The notes beneath the pieces are model-generated. The model was not told the DNA's origin and did no database searches. It saw only the letters and a list, made by a program, of their open reading frames with translations. Shown piece by piece: positions 1-5,739 of a stretch of 5,864 nucleotides of DNA. The DNA is from Lentisphaeria bacterium UBA1829 (GTDB taxonomy: Bacteria > Verrucomicrobiota > Lentisphaeria > Victivallales > UBA1829), in contig DDJH01000087.1 in the NCBI GenBank assembly GCA_002338895.1, positions 10,485 to 16,348 of the forward strand, in the 5' to 3' direction. The first letter of the stretch is position 1. The number at the start of each line of letters is the position of its first letter. Both the position numbers and the translations under genes were made by a program.

Positions 1-101
1 CTGATACTGGTCTCTTCGCCGCCTTCTTCCGGAAACATCTTGCCTGCACACCGCTGGAGTACCGGATCCGCTCCACGAGAAGCAAAATCACAACTCAATA
101 A
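1..101 (+). CDS. AraC-family transcriptional regulator, C-terminal fragment (5' end outside window)
   Basis: This is the 3' end of a gene entering from the left edge, read in the frame beginning at base 3 and stopping at TAA 99-101. The 32 visible residues begin DTGLFAAFFRKHL and continue CTPLEYRIRS. This matches the end of the second helix-turn-helix of AraC/XylS regulators, whose usual pattern is GF-x-D-x-x-x-F-x-x-x-FRK-x-x-G-x-TP-x-EYR, followed by a short basic tail. The role would be DNA binding near sugar-catabolic promoters, but the sensor domain is not visible, so ligand and targets are unknown. It converges on the glycosidase gene, whose stop lies about 320-415 bases away. It is a different gene from the AraC regulator at 4523-5397. 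The fragment is short, but the motif is distinctive and the stop is in the right place relative to it. Confidence 0.8.
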   Translation, partial: DTGLFAAFFRKHLACTPLEYRIRSTRSKITTQ

Positions 102-267
102 TTATAAACAGGTTAAAAACAAAACAACCCGAAAGAAACCTGATATCAGGAAGGCCCCAATGTGTCCCTTCCCCGGCTCTGTTCAACTCCCGGAAATCGA
201 GTTGCCCGAGCATAAAAAATTTGACATGCGAAATCTTTCTTTTCCACCCGGACGATCCGAAAAGCGG

Positions 268-308
268 ACGCTTCCAACCGAAATCAGCAGCCATTCGACC
301 GGAAGCGT
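268..308. repeat. Interrupted inverted repeat (possible RNA hairpin)
   Basis: ACGCTTCC (268-275) pairs perfectly with GGAAGCGT (301-308). Inside it, CGAA (279-282) pairs with TTCG (294-297), separated from the outer stem by a 3x3 internal loop and leaving an 11-base apical loop. No T-run follows on either strand, so it is not a classical intrinsic terminator. It lies in the noncoding stretch between convergent genes and may be a structured 3' UTR element or chance pairing. Confidence 0.4.
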
Positions 309-346
309 TTCCGAGGAGCAGAAAGTTTACATAAAACATTTAGAAC

Positions 347-378
347 AACATTATATGCAACGACTTGCGCATAATGTT
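347..378. terminator. Strong hairpin downstream of the glycosidase, candidate terminator or 3' mRNA stabiliser
   Basis: Two 14-base arms (347-360 and 365-378) enclose a CGAC tetraloop. Read on the plus strand, 12 positions are Watson-Crick pairs, one is a G-U wobble and one is an A-C mismatch. It starts 41 bases beyond the TGA at 419-421 that would end the read-through form of the glycosidase. On the minus strand the stem is followed by GTTCTAAATGTTTTATG, which is T-rich but not a clean T-tract. Position and symmetry suit a terminator shared by convergent transcripts; the weak tract lowers certainty. Confidence 0.5.
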
Positions 379-418
379 ATTTCCTCTGATCAGAGAAAAT
401 CACTATCACTCCTCCACG

Positions 419-514
419 TCACTTTTCTCTTTGGCGGGTGATCCAGTAAACCATGACACCGCCGGGAAGAGCTCCGGGATCCGCTCGGAAGGAGAGAACG
501 CCATCGGAGAACGT
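419..514 (-). other. In-frame continuation of the glycosidase after the TAG stop
   Basis: Directly after TAG (515-517), the same frame stays open for 31 codons and ends at TGA (419-421). The translation starts TFSDGVLSFRADPG and continues GGVMVYWITRQREK. It has the hallmarks of the final strands of a beta-sandwich domain: a turn with DGV, a strand LSF, a Pro/Gly loop, then a hydrophobic strand VMVYWI, ending in a short charged tail. Related secreted hydrolases often end in a similar pattern (DGVLxF then a valine/tyrosine-rich strand), as I recall the family. This suggests the TAG interrupts an originally longer protein of 1069 codons. No ribosome binding site or start makes this stretch a separate gene. 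Confidence 0.6.
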
Positions 515-3500
515 CTAAGGGACACGCCCGCCGATCGAACCATCCAGACGCAGAGCCTCCACACGAACCGGAGTCGCCCCTTCCAGCTTGAGAACGATTT
601 CTGCAGGACTCCGCCGCAGAAGATGCGGCAGTTTTCCCCACGCAGTCTGAAACTGCATCGGAGCGCCATCGAAGGCCGTTTCCGAGTCGATCACGTTGGT
701 CAGATGGAAGAGCAGAAGTTTTCGACTCCGGACGACCGGTTCTCCATCCAGCGAGCAGAGGGTGATGCTCATCGGAGATTCCGCTCCGCGGACCGTCAGA
801 ATTCCGGCTTTCAAGTCGCCGGAAGCCAGAACGGCGCTGACTGTGCGCGAAGTCTCAATGGCAAGAGTCTTTCTTTTCGAATCAAGACGAATCTCACCGG
901 TGGAGCTTTCCGCAATCCCTGTCTGAAGAAGTTTCCGGCGGAGTGCCTGAAGCGCGGGGTCCGGGAGAGCCTCTCTTCCGGAAGCCTGAGCGGGAGAGAG
1001 GATCCGGACCCCCTCGGGCGCTTTCCCGCCGACCACCGAACCGATCCGCGTCAGAAGACCAAGGCGGCTGAATGCCTGAGGATATTCAATCGGCTGATCG
1101 GTCCTCCAGAAATCTTCCGGGACATTCCATGCAAAGGAGCCGTCTGCCCCTTTCACATCGCCGCGCCGGAACAGGAACATCACAATCCGGTCGGAGAGCT
1201 GTGCAAGCGGGTCGTTGACCATTTCAAAGGATTCCAGCGGACGATCGTTCCGGACAGAAAGCGGACTCTGCGCCCAGGCGAACTGATACAGGGCGTCCCA
1301 CCCCTGCAGCGCCGCGTACGCGCCGATCAGGGGACCGCCTTCCGAGCGGTAACGGTTCGGCGGACAGAACTTGTATTCCGTCACACTGAACGGTTTTCCA
1401 AAAAGCCGCGGAGCAAACAGCTGCAGCGGCACCTCGTTGCCCAGCGATCCGATGCTGGAGATCTGACGGTAGACATACGGCAGTCCCCAGCGCTTGAAGG
1501 CGGAACGGCGGTGATCGTGATATTTGTGATCGTCCACCGTATCCAGACGATTCCGGATCAGGGCCAGAGGAATCCGGCCGGCCATGTTGACATCGGTCCG
1601 CAGCGCCTTCAGTCTGATCTCGTTGCGCAGAAACGACATCTGTTCCTGAATGGCATTCTGCTGGAGAGTATAGAGGAACTCCAGGAAGCGGCGGCTCTCA
1701 CCGGAGTTCTTCTCGCGGTCCGCCTCCCCCGGATACCGCTTCTTCAGAAATGCGGCATACCGTTTTCTGTACAGTTTCGCAAGTTCCGGCTCCTCCCGGT
1801 ACTTGTAGTCAAGATTGTTCTCATTGATCAGACTGACACTGTACAGAGCCGGATCCTCCGCCCAGGTCAGCCCGGTATAAGGATTGCGGTGACAGAGCCA
1901 GCGGCGGGCAAACTCCTTCCAGTTTTCCATCGCCGCCCGGCTGATGGGAACCAGAGATTTCATCTGGTGATTGTGGCCATTGGGAATCCATTCCGGGATT
2001 TTGTCGCCGTCCTTCAGTTTCCGGCTGACATAAAGATCCGTCGTCACATAGATTCCGCGTTTCCTGCAGGCGGCGAACAGATAGTCCAGACGATCCATCA
2101 TCTCCGGATCCATCGTCAGGGAATCGGGAGCATCTTTCTGGACCAGGAGATTGTCCTGATGGTGGATCCGGAGCGCATTGTATCCCATCCGGGCCAGACG
2201 ATCCGCAAGACGATCGCTCTCCGCATGTGAAAGGAACTGTGCGCCGAAACAGAGGTTGACCCCGACAAACCGGATCCGTTTCTCCGGCGCCTTCTCAAAG
2301 GTAAAACCCCCTTCCGGAGCCGTAATCACGCGTCCATACTTTCCCGCCGGAGCATCCAGCATCCGCGAAAAGTCCAGCGGACTGCCGGGAATCACGGTCC
2401 GGGGCACATCCAGCCGGATCCACTCCTTCCCCTCCGCGATGAAAAACGGCCGGCGGGCTCCCGGAAGAGGAACCGCATCGGAAGTAAGAGTCACCGCCGG
2501 AATCATCCAGATCTGCCGATGAACTCCGCGGAAAGTCAGCCGGACCGGATCCTCCCGCTTCAGAGGAAAACAGGATGCGTAAAGACCGATTTTGTAAACG
2601 GCGAAGTTCCGATGCCATTTCACCGTATCCGCCTCCCAGAAGACCACGCCGTTGGGGAAATCGGCCGGATTCCACCTGTTTCCGACATCCCGCGTGGAGA
2701 AAATATCGATTTTCTGACTGGAACCATCGGCGAAATGGACTTCCACTTCACCGGCTTTCTGCGGGACGGTCCAGCTCGTCGCGTGCAGAAGATAAAGATA
2801 GCGTCCCCGGGCGTGGACCGGAAGAGAAATCTCACGGGGGAAACGATTGCCGAGAACCAGAGTGGCGCGCCCCAGATTCTTCTCCGGATCCAGAATCCGA
2901 AACGCGGCCTTCCCGAACGGAAGCGTTGTACAGCGGAACTCATGGAGATCGTTGCCGGGTCCCTGATCGGTCCATCCGCCTTTTCCATCGCCGGGGACCG
3001 AATCGCGGAATCCCATGTTCGCCGCCTGCGAAAGGTCCACTGCGGAATATGTGACGGGGCTCAGAGAGATCTTCCACTCCAGCAGCGGAGCTCCCGCATC
3101 AGAGGGAAGCGGACGGAGTGAAAACACAAACGAATCCTTTCCCGCGCGACGTTCGTCGGTCCAGTCAAGAATCATTCTTCCGGACAGGGAAAGTCGGGAT
3201 CCGGAATCCAGCGGGATGGAAAAGCCCGCCGTCTCAATCGGGGAACTGCCCTCCCCCTCCCCGGAAGAAGGACGATCCGGAAGCACAACTTCTTTTCCTT
3301 CAGCAAGTTGGAGAATACGCCCCACGCCGGAAATTCGGAAGCGCACGACCACATCTTCCCTTTTTTCCCCGTTGGAGGCCGATTGGACAACGAGAAAGAA
3401 GGAATCTGCGGAATCTGCCCGGAACACGGTCTGCGGCGCGGAAGGCTCGATCGGCTTTTCCATTTTTCCCGCCGCCGACGCTGAAGCAGAGACGGATACT

Positions 3501-3628
3501 TGAAACGGTGTCGCTTCGATTTGAAACGATCCGCTTTTTCCTGCATCCAGCCACGCGGGCAGCCCGACAGCCGCCAAAACCGGAAACAAAAACAGGGCCA
3601 GAAGAATCGAGAGCAGAGATTTCATCAT
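515..3628 (-). CDS. Large secreted clan GH-A glycoside hydrolase-like protein (probably lacking its last 31 residues)
   Basis: The product is a predicted exported glycan-cleaving enzyme of 1037 residues. The N-terminus MMKSLLSILLALFLFPVLAA is a signal peptide. Residues of about 200-390 form a beta-rich, galactose-binding-like region (RGRYLYLLHATSW, then VEVHFADGS). About residue 450 a (beta/alpha)8 barrel begins: strand RFVGVNL, then NALRIHHQDN near 485, YVTTDLYVS near 530, the acid/base pair Asn602-Glu603 in SLINENN, the likely nucleophile Glu751 in VTEYKF, and the last barrel strand WDALYQFAW near 780. Asn-Glu plus a later Glu is the retaining clan GH-A signature (GH5/GH39/GH42-like folds). 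I cannot assign a family or substrate. From about 905 to the end lies a C-terminal beta domain, which seems cut short by TAG. An upstream in-frame TTG at 3634 is possible, but AAGGA (3636-3640) sits 7 bases from the ATG at 3628, so I use that ATG. It follows the pseudopilin gene by 38 bases. Confidence 0.88.
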   Translation of the reverse strand: MMKSLLSILLALFLFPVLAAVGLPAWLDAGKSGSFQIEATPFQVSVSASASAAGKMEKPIEPSAPQTVFRADSADSFFLVVQSASNGEKREDVVVRFRISGVGRILQLAEGKEVVLPDRPSSGEGEGSSPIETAGFSIPLDSGSRLSLSGRMILDWTDERRAGKDSFVFSLRPLPSDAGAPLLEWKISLSPVTYSAVDLSQAANMGFRDSVPGDGKGGWTDQGPGNDLHEFRCTTLPFGKAAFRILDPEKNLGRATLVLGNRFPREISLPVHARGRYLYLLHATSWTVPQKAGEVEVHFADGSSQKIDIFSTRDVGNRWNPADFPNGVVFWEADTVKWHRNFAVYKIGLYASCFPLKREDPVRLTFRGVHRQIWMIPAVTLTSDAVPLPGARRPFFIAEGKEWIRLDVPRTVIPGSPLDFSRMLDAPAGKYGRVITAPEGGFTFEKAPEKRIRFVGVNLCFGAQFLSHAESDRLADRLARMGYNALRIHHQDNLLVQKDAPDSLTMDPEMMDRLDYLFAACRKRGIYVTTDLYVSRKLKDGDKIPEWIPNGHNHQMKSLVPISRAAMENWKEFARRWLCHRNPYTGLTWAEDPALYSVSLINENNLDYKYREEPELAKLYRKRYAAFLKKRYPGEADREKNSGESRRFLEFLYTLQQNAIQEQMSFLRNEIRLKALRTDVNMAGRIPLALIRNRLDTVDDHKYHDHRRSAFKRWGLPYVYRQISSIGSLGNEVPLQLFAPRLFGKPFSVTEYKFCPPNRYRSEGGPLIGAYAALQGWDALYQFAWAQSPLSVRNDRPLESFEMVNDPLAQLSDRIVMFLFRRGDVKGADGSFAWNVPEDFWRTDQPIEYPQAFSRLGLLTRIGSVVGGKAPEGVRILSPAQASGREALPDPALQALRRKLLQTGIAESSTGEIRLDSKRKTLAIETSRTVSAVLASGDLKAGILTVRGAESPMSITLCSLDGEPVVRSRKLLLFHLTNVIDSETAFDGAPMQFQTAWGKLPHLLRRSPAEIVLKLEGATPVRVEALRLDGSIGGRVP

Positions 3629-3635
3629 ATGCAAG

Positions 3636-3640
3636 TCCTT
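3636..3640 (-). promoter_or_regulatory. Ribosome binding site of the glycosidase (decides the start)
   Basis: AAGGA on the minus strand is followed by 7 bases and then ATGATGAAA. It is too close to the in-frame TTG at 3634-3632 to serve that codon. It therefore supports the first ATG (3628) as start, which puts the signal peptide at the very N-terminus. Confidence 0.65.
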
Positions 3641-3666
3641 ATCGTTAAGATTGTTTCATCGAAAGA

Positions 3667-4413
3667 TCAGCCGTCTACGACAGAGCTGAAAATTCCAGTC
3701 CAGAAGATTCCGCTGTAACCGCCAAGATAAAGTTTTGCCGCCGGAGAGGTCGCGGCATGACCGTCCAGAAAAAGGACGTTCAACACCTCTCCGCCATGAT
3801 GGAGAGCCGACCCGACGCCGTCAACAACATCCGCACAGCGGGCCCGCCGCGCCGCGGGAAGACTCAGAAGTTTCACAATCCTTCCGCGGGTGGCATACTG
3901 CAGTTCTCCGGAATCGTCGATCGACAGAAAAGTCCGGGAGGGATATTTTGTAAAACTCGTCTTATGCCTCTCCTGATTCCCAATCGAAGGAGCGCTGTAA
4001 GTTCCCTTCTTCATGTTCACGTTCCAGTTGAAGGAATACCCGCTGTACAGAGCCGCATCTTCTGTCTGAAACGCGGGACAGGTGAAAATATTCTTTCCGC
4101 TCTGCAGTTTGAGAACCACTCTCTCCGCATTCGAAGGATCATTCGGATACGCGTAGGACCACAGCAGAGGAATCCAGCTCTGCGCCCACGGTGTCACGCC
4201 ATCCAGATTCTTGTGCGCCGCCGGAATGTAGTCCTCAAAGTCCTGGGAATACATTGCGGCACACACTCCCTGCTGCTTCACATTGCTGAGACAGGAAACC
4301 GTCAAAGTCCGCACTCTCGCCTTGTTCAGCGCCGGGATCAGAAGACCCGCCAGGATCGCCAGAATCGCCACGACGACAAGGAGTTCTATCAAAGTAAATC
4401 TCGTTCTTCTCAT
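3667..4413 (-). CDS. Pseudopilin-like secreted protein, type II secretion/prepilin N-terminal motif with H-Xn-DG C-terminal motif
   Basis: This 248-residue protein begins MRRTR followed by FTLIELLVVVAILAILAG, the prepilin-type cleavage/methylation motif. Cleavage is expected before Phe6; the glutamate at +5 of the mature protein is present, but the usual glycine at -1 is replaced by arginine. Next come LLIPALNKAR and CLSNVKQQ, then MYSQDFEDYIP and a second cysteine in FTCPA. Near the C-terminus is HHGGEVLNVLFLDGHA, a variant of the H-X9-DG motif, with 10 residues between the second His and Asp-Gly. Proteins of this type (DUF1559-like) are greatly expanded in Planctomycetota and Lentisphaerota; their exact role is unknown. 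It is probably membrane-anchored by the N-terminal helix and processed by a prepilin peptidase. An in-frame ATG at 4449 exists, but AAGGAA at 4421-4426 lies 7 bases from ATG 4413, which matches the expected short leader. It probably shares a transcript with the downstream glycosidase. Confidence 0.88.
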   Translation of the reverse strand: MRRTRFTLIELLVVVAILAILAGLLIPALNKARVRTLTVSCLSNVKQQGVCAAMYSQDFEDYIPAAHKNLDGVTPWAQSWIPLLWSYAYPNDPSNAERVVLKLQSGKNIFTCPAFQTEDAALYSGYSFNWNVNMKKGTYSAPSIGNQERHKTSFTKYPSRTFLSIDDSGELQYATRGRIVKLLSLPAARRARCADVVDGVGSALHHGGEVLNVLFLDGHAATSPAAKLYLGGYSGIFWTGIFSSVVDG

Positions 4414-4420
4414 TTTCTGA

Positions 4421-4426
4421 TTCCTT
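4421..4426 (-). promoter_or_regulatory. Ribosome binding site of the pseudopilin gene (decides the start)
   Basis: AAGGAA on the minus strand lies 7 bases before the ATG at 4413-4411. The earlier in-frame ATGs at 4449 and 4437 have no comparable purine box. The 4413 start also gives the short basic leader typical of prepilin-type proteins. Confidence 0.65.
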
Positions 4427-4454
4427 TCCACATTCATCCGTATCTCCATCGGAT

Positions 4455-4460
4455 ATTATA
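4455..4460 (-). promoter_or_regulatory. Candidate -10 box of the pseudopilin-glycosidase operon
   Basis: A perfect TATAAT on the minus strand lies 41 bases from the ATG at 4413, so transcription would start near 4448. No good -35 hexamer stands 16-18 bases upstream (ATTCCT or TTCCTG there), which would fit a promoter needing an activator such as the neighbouring AraC protein. The inverted repeat at 4486-4502 lies just upstream. The -10 match is seen in the sequence; activator dependence is inference. Confidence 0.45.
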
Positions 4461-4484
4461 CACCAGAAATGTTTTTCAGGAATA

Positions 4485-4518
4485 ACAAAAATGATCTTTT
4501 TGTATCTTTCTTAAGAAA
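4485..4518. repeat. Two AT-rich palindromes between the AraC gene and the pseudopilin gene
   Basis: ACAAAAA (4485-4491) and TTTTTGT (4497-4503) are perfect inverted repeats around TGATC. Next to them is the uninterrupted palindrome TTTCTTAAGAAA (4507-4518). The pair fills the stretch from just beyond the AraC stop to about 25 bases upstream of the TATAAT box. They could be an operator for the pseudopilin promoter or a weak AT-only terminator for the AraC transcript. Confidence 0.4.
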
Positions 4519-4522
4519 AATA

Positions 4523-5397
4523 TCAGTTTAACCCATTCATATTTTGTCGAAACAGACCGGGAGCAATCCGGTATTTCTTTTGAAACTCCCGGGAGAAGTA
4601 GGATGGATCATGAAAACCGCTTCGGAGCGCGATCTCGGCAATCTTCATTCCAGAGTTTCGGAGCAGAGTCTCCGCCGCCTCCAAGCGCCTCTCCTTCAAG
4701 GCTTCTGAAATCGTTTTTCCTGTCTTTTTCCGGTATACGCGGTTGAGGTGCTCCGGCGACACCCCTGCCCGGAGAGCAAGCAAACGAAAATTCAGTTTTT
4801 CCGCAAAATTCGTCTCGATCGTATTCCGGATCAGCGCCACGATCTCCTCTGCCACGCCGGGGCGCTTCGATTCGGCTTCTAGCCGCTCCAGATGCAGAAA
4901 CAGCAGACGCAGAAGAAGTCTCCCTGCCAGAGCGTGATGGAGGGAACCTTCCTCCGTTTCCCGATACATCATCCGGATCAATTTCGGAACTTCTCTTCCC
5001 GCATTGAGGATCAATGTTCCATGCCCGTTTTCCGCGGCCCCCTTCCCGGACAGAAAAAAATTCCGGAATCCCTCCTCCATCAGTTCCCGGAAAGCGGATT
5101 CCCGGAAAATGACATCGTAAATTTCCAGGAACGGCGTTTCAATCGCATAGGAGGTCAGATCCTCGCAGGAGGAAAAAACAGTTTTCCGGGAATCAGCGGG
5201 TAGGAACATTGATTGCAGAAAAGAGTGGCGCGTCCCTTTACAATCAGCGTGATCTTGTAAAAGTCGCGAATGTTGCGCTCCTCCTCCGGACGGGGATAGT
5301 GGTTGATCTCGTGCTTGAAGTGCAGGACGGAAACGTCACTGAGCGTATCAACATTCAGACACCGATTATAGGTAAACAGATTCTTGGGTTCCAGCAT
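4523..5397 (-). pseudogene. AraC-family transcriptional regulator with cupin sensor domain, interrupted by a -1 frameshift
   Basis: Two overlapping frames together make one AraC/XylS regulator. Frame one starts at ATG 5397 and gives 75 residues of an N-terminal cupin-like ligand-binding domain (LHFKHEINHYPRPEEERNI, then KITLIVKGRATLFC, ending IPGKLFF), then runs to TGA within seven more codons. Frame two carries the rest of the sensor domain (SSCEDLTSYAIETPFLEIYDVIF), a helical linker, and two C-terminal helix-turn-helix motifs: LALRAGVSPEHLNRVYRKKTG and IAEIALRSGFHDPSYFSREF. A shift by -1 at the T-run 5173-5178 joins them into 291 residues, the normal length of the family. The ATG at 5209 inside frame two has no ribosome binding site and would give a protein with only part of the sensor domain. 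The gene lies upstream of the pseudopilin-glycosidase unit in the same direction and probably regulates it. The ATG at 5397 lacks a strong Shine-Dalgarno box. Error, decay and programmed or phase-variable shifting are all possible. Confidence 0.85.
5173..5178 (-). other. Frameshift site in the AraC regulator (run of six T on the coding strand)
   Basis: On the coding strand the context is AAA CTG TTT TTT CCT CCT. Reading on in the first frame gives PPARI and a stop. Re-reading one T (or having a seventh T) gives LFF-SSCEDLTSY, which fits the AraC sensor-domain pattern. It is the only homopolymer at the junction where a one-base change restores the whole protein. The heptamer GTTTTTT does not fit the ideal X-XXY-YYZ slip site, since the first base is G. 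Confidence 0.75.
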
Positions 5398-5517
5398 GGT
5401 CTTTTTCCGACTGTTTCTTCCGACGGCATTTTTCGGGAACGGATCCGGTCAATCCCCGCCTCTTACTCCCGCCCGGACAACGATGACAAAGCAAAGCAGC
5501 CCCTGAACGGAACATTC

Positions 5518-5715
5518 TCAGAAATCCCCAAACAGGAACAAACGGAACAGAGACGGCAGAGTCTCTGTAAAGAAAATACGGAAATCCTGCACCATTGAAA
5601 TCCGCGGGAAAAGCCAGACAATCAGCGGGATGGCGATCGCAAGTTTTATGCATCCCAGAAAAAATGCGCCGATCGAAAAAGGAACTGCATTGTCATTTTG
5701 TTGATTGCAAGCCAT
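5518..5715 (-). CDS. Small predicted membrane protein of unknown function
   Basis: I do not recognise this gene. It encodes 65 residues starting MACNQQNDNAVPFS, with one clear membrane-spanning stretch at about residues 13-36 (IGAFFLGCIKLAIAIPLIVW), then an amphipathic, Phe-rich tail ending FRLFLFGDF. The ATG at 5715 is chosen because AAGGAG (5721-5726) lies 5 bases upstream; the in-frame GTG at 5721 overlaps that box and cannot use it. A good promoter stands just upstream (5740-5767). It is followed after about 120 bases by the AraC regulator on the same strand, so the two may be cotranscribed. It could be a small membrane-anchored accessory or sensor of the locus, or a translated leader. 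The same frame stays open for 22 more codons beyond its TGA, but these show no convincing domain. Confidence 0.5.
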   Translation of the reverse strand: MACNQQNDNAVPFSIGAFFLGCIKLAIAIPLIVWLFPRISMVQDFRIFFTETLPSLFRLFLFGDF

Positions 5716-5720
5716 TTCCA

Positions 5721-5726
5721 CTCCTT
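5721..5726 (-). promoter_or_regulatory. Ribosome binding site of the small membrane ORF (decides the start)
   Basis: AAGGAG on the minus strand lies 5 bases before the ATG at 5715-5713. This is the best Shine-Dalgarno match among the window's starts. It is the main argument that the short ORF is translated, and it rules against the overlapping GTG. Confidence 0.6.
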
Positions 5727-5739
5727 CTTTGTTCCTTAT

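Larger units (their letters stand above)
102..418. other. Intergenic region between convergent genes, no supportable gene
   Basis: This stretch lies between the stop of the rightward AraC fragment and the outer stop (TGA 419-421) of the leftward glycosidase frame. The open frames across it on both strands have no ribosome binding site, recognisable domain or protein-like composition, so I do not call them genes. It holds a perfect 12-base palindrome CCTGATATCAGG (139-150), a short inverted repeat CAACTC/GAGTTG (184-189 with 199-204), a larger interrupted hairpin (268-308) and a strong hairpin (347-378). The left part, about 95-130, is A-rich. A convergent-terminator role is the likeliest explanation of the structures. 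Confidence 0.6.

Noticed and set aside
1..101. Possible minus-strand gene starting near 38 or 75 and leaving the window at the left
   Set aside because: The plus-strand reading gives an unmistakable AraC C-terminal motif with a stop in the right place, and the minus-strand readings have no ribosome binding site.
40..441. A 133-codon plus-strand frame across the left intergenic region
   Set aside because: Its first part overlaps the AraC C-terminus in another frame. The remainder has no motif or ribosome binding site and runs through the hairpin and into the glycosidase tail.
365..2230. A 621-codon open frame on the plus strand, antisense to the glycosidase
   Set aside because: It is rich in Arg, Gln and His with no domain, signal peptide or ribosome binding site. 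The opposite strand has a signal peptide and GH-A catalytic motifs. Its openness follows from the codon bias of the minus-strand gene.
3757..4485. A 242-codon plus-strand frame antisense to the pseudopilin gene
   Set aside because: There are no recognisable motifs, and its composition is Arg/His/Gln-rich. The minus strand carries the clear FTLIELLVV and H-Xn-DG motifs.
5366..5653. A 95-codon minus-strand frame overlapping the small membrane ORF and the AraC start
   Set aside because: It has no Shine-Dalgarno box or domain, its composition is Arg/Cys-rich, and it overlaps the better supported AraC start.
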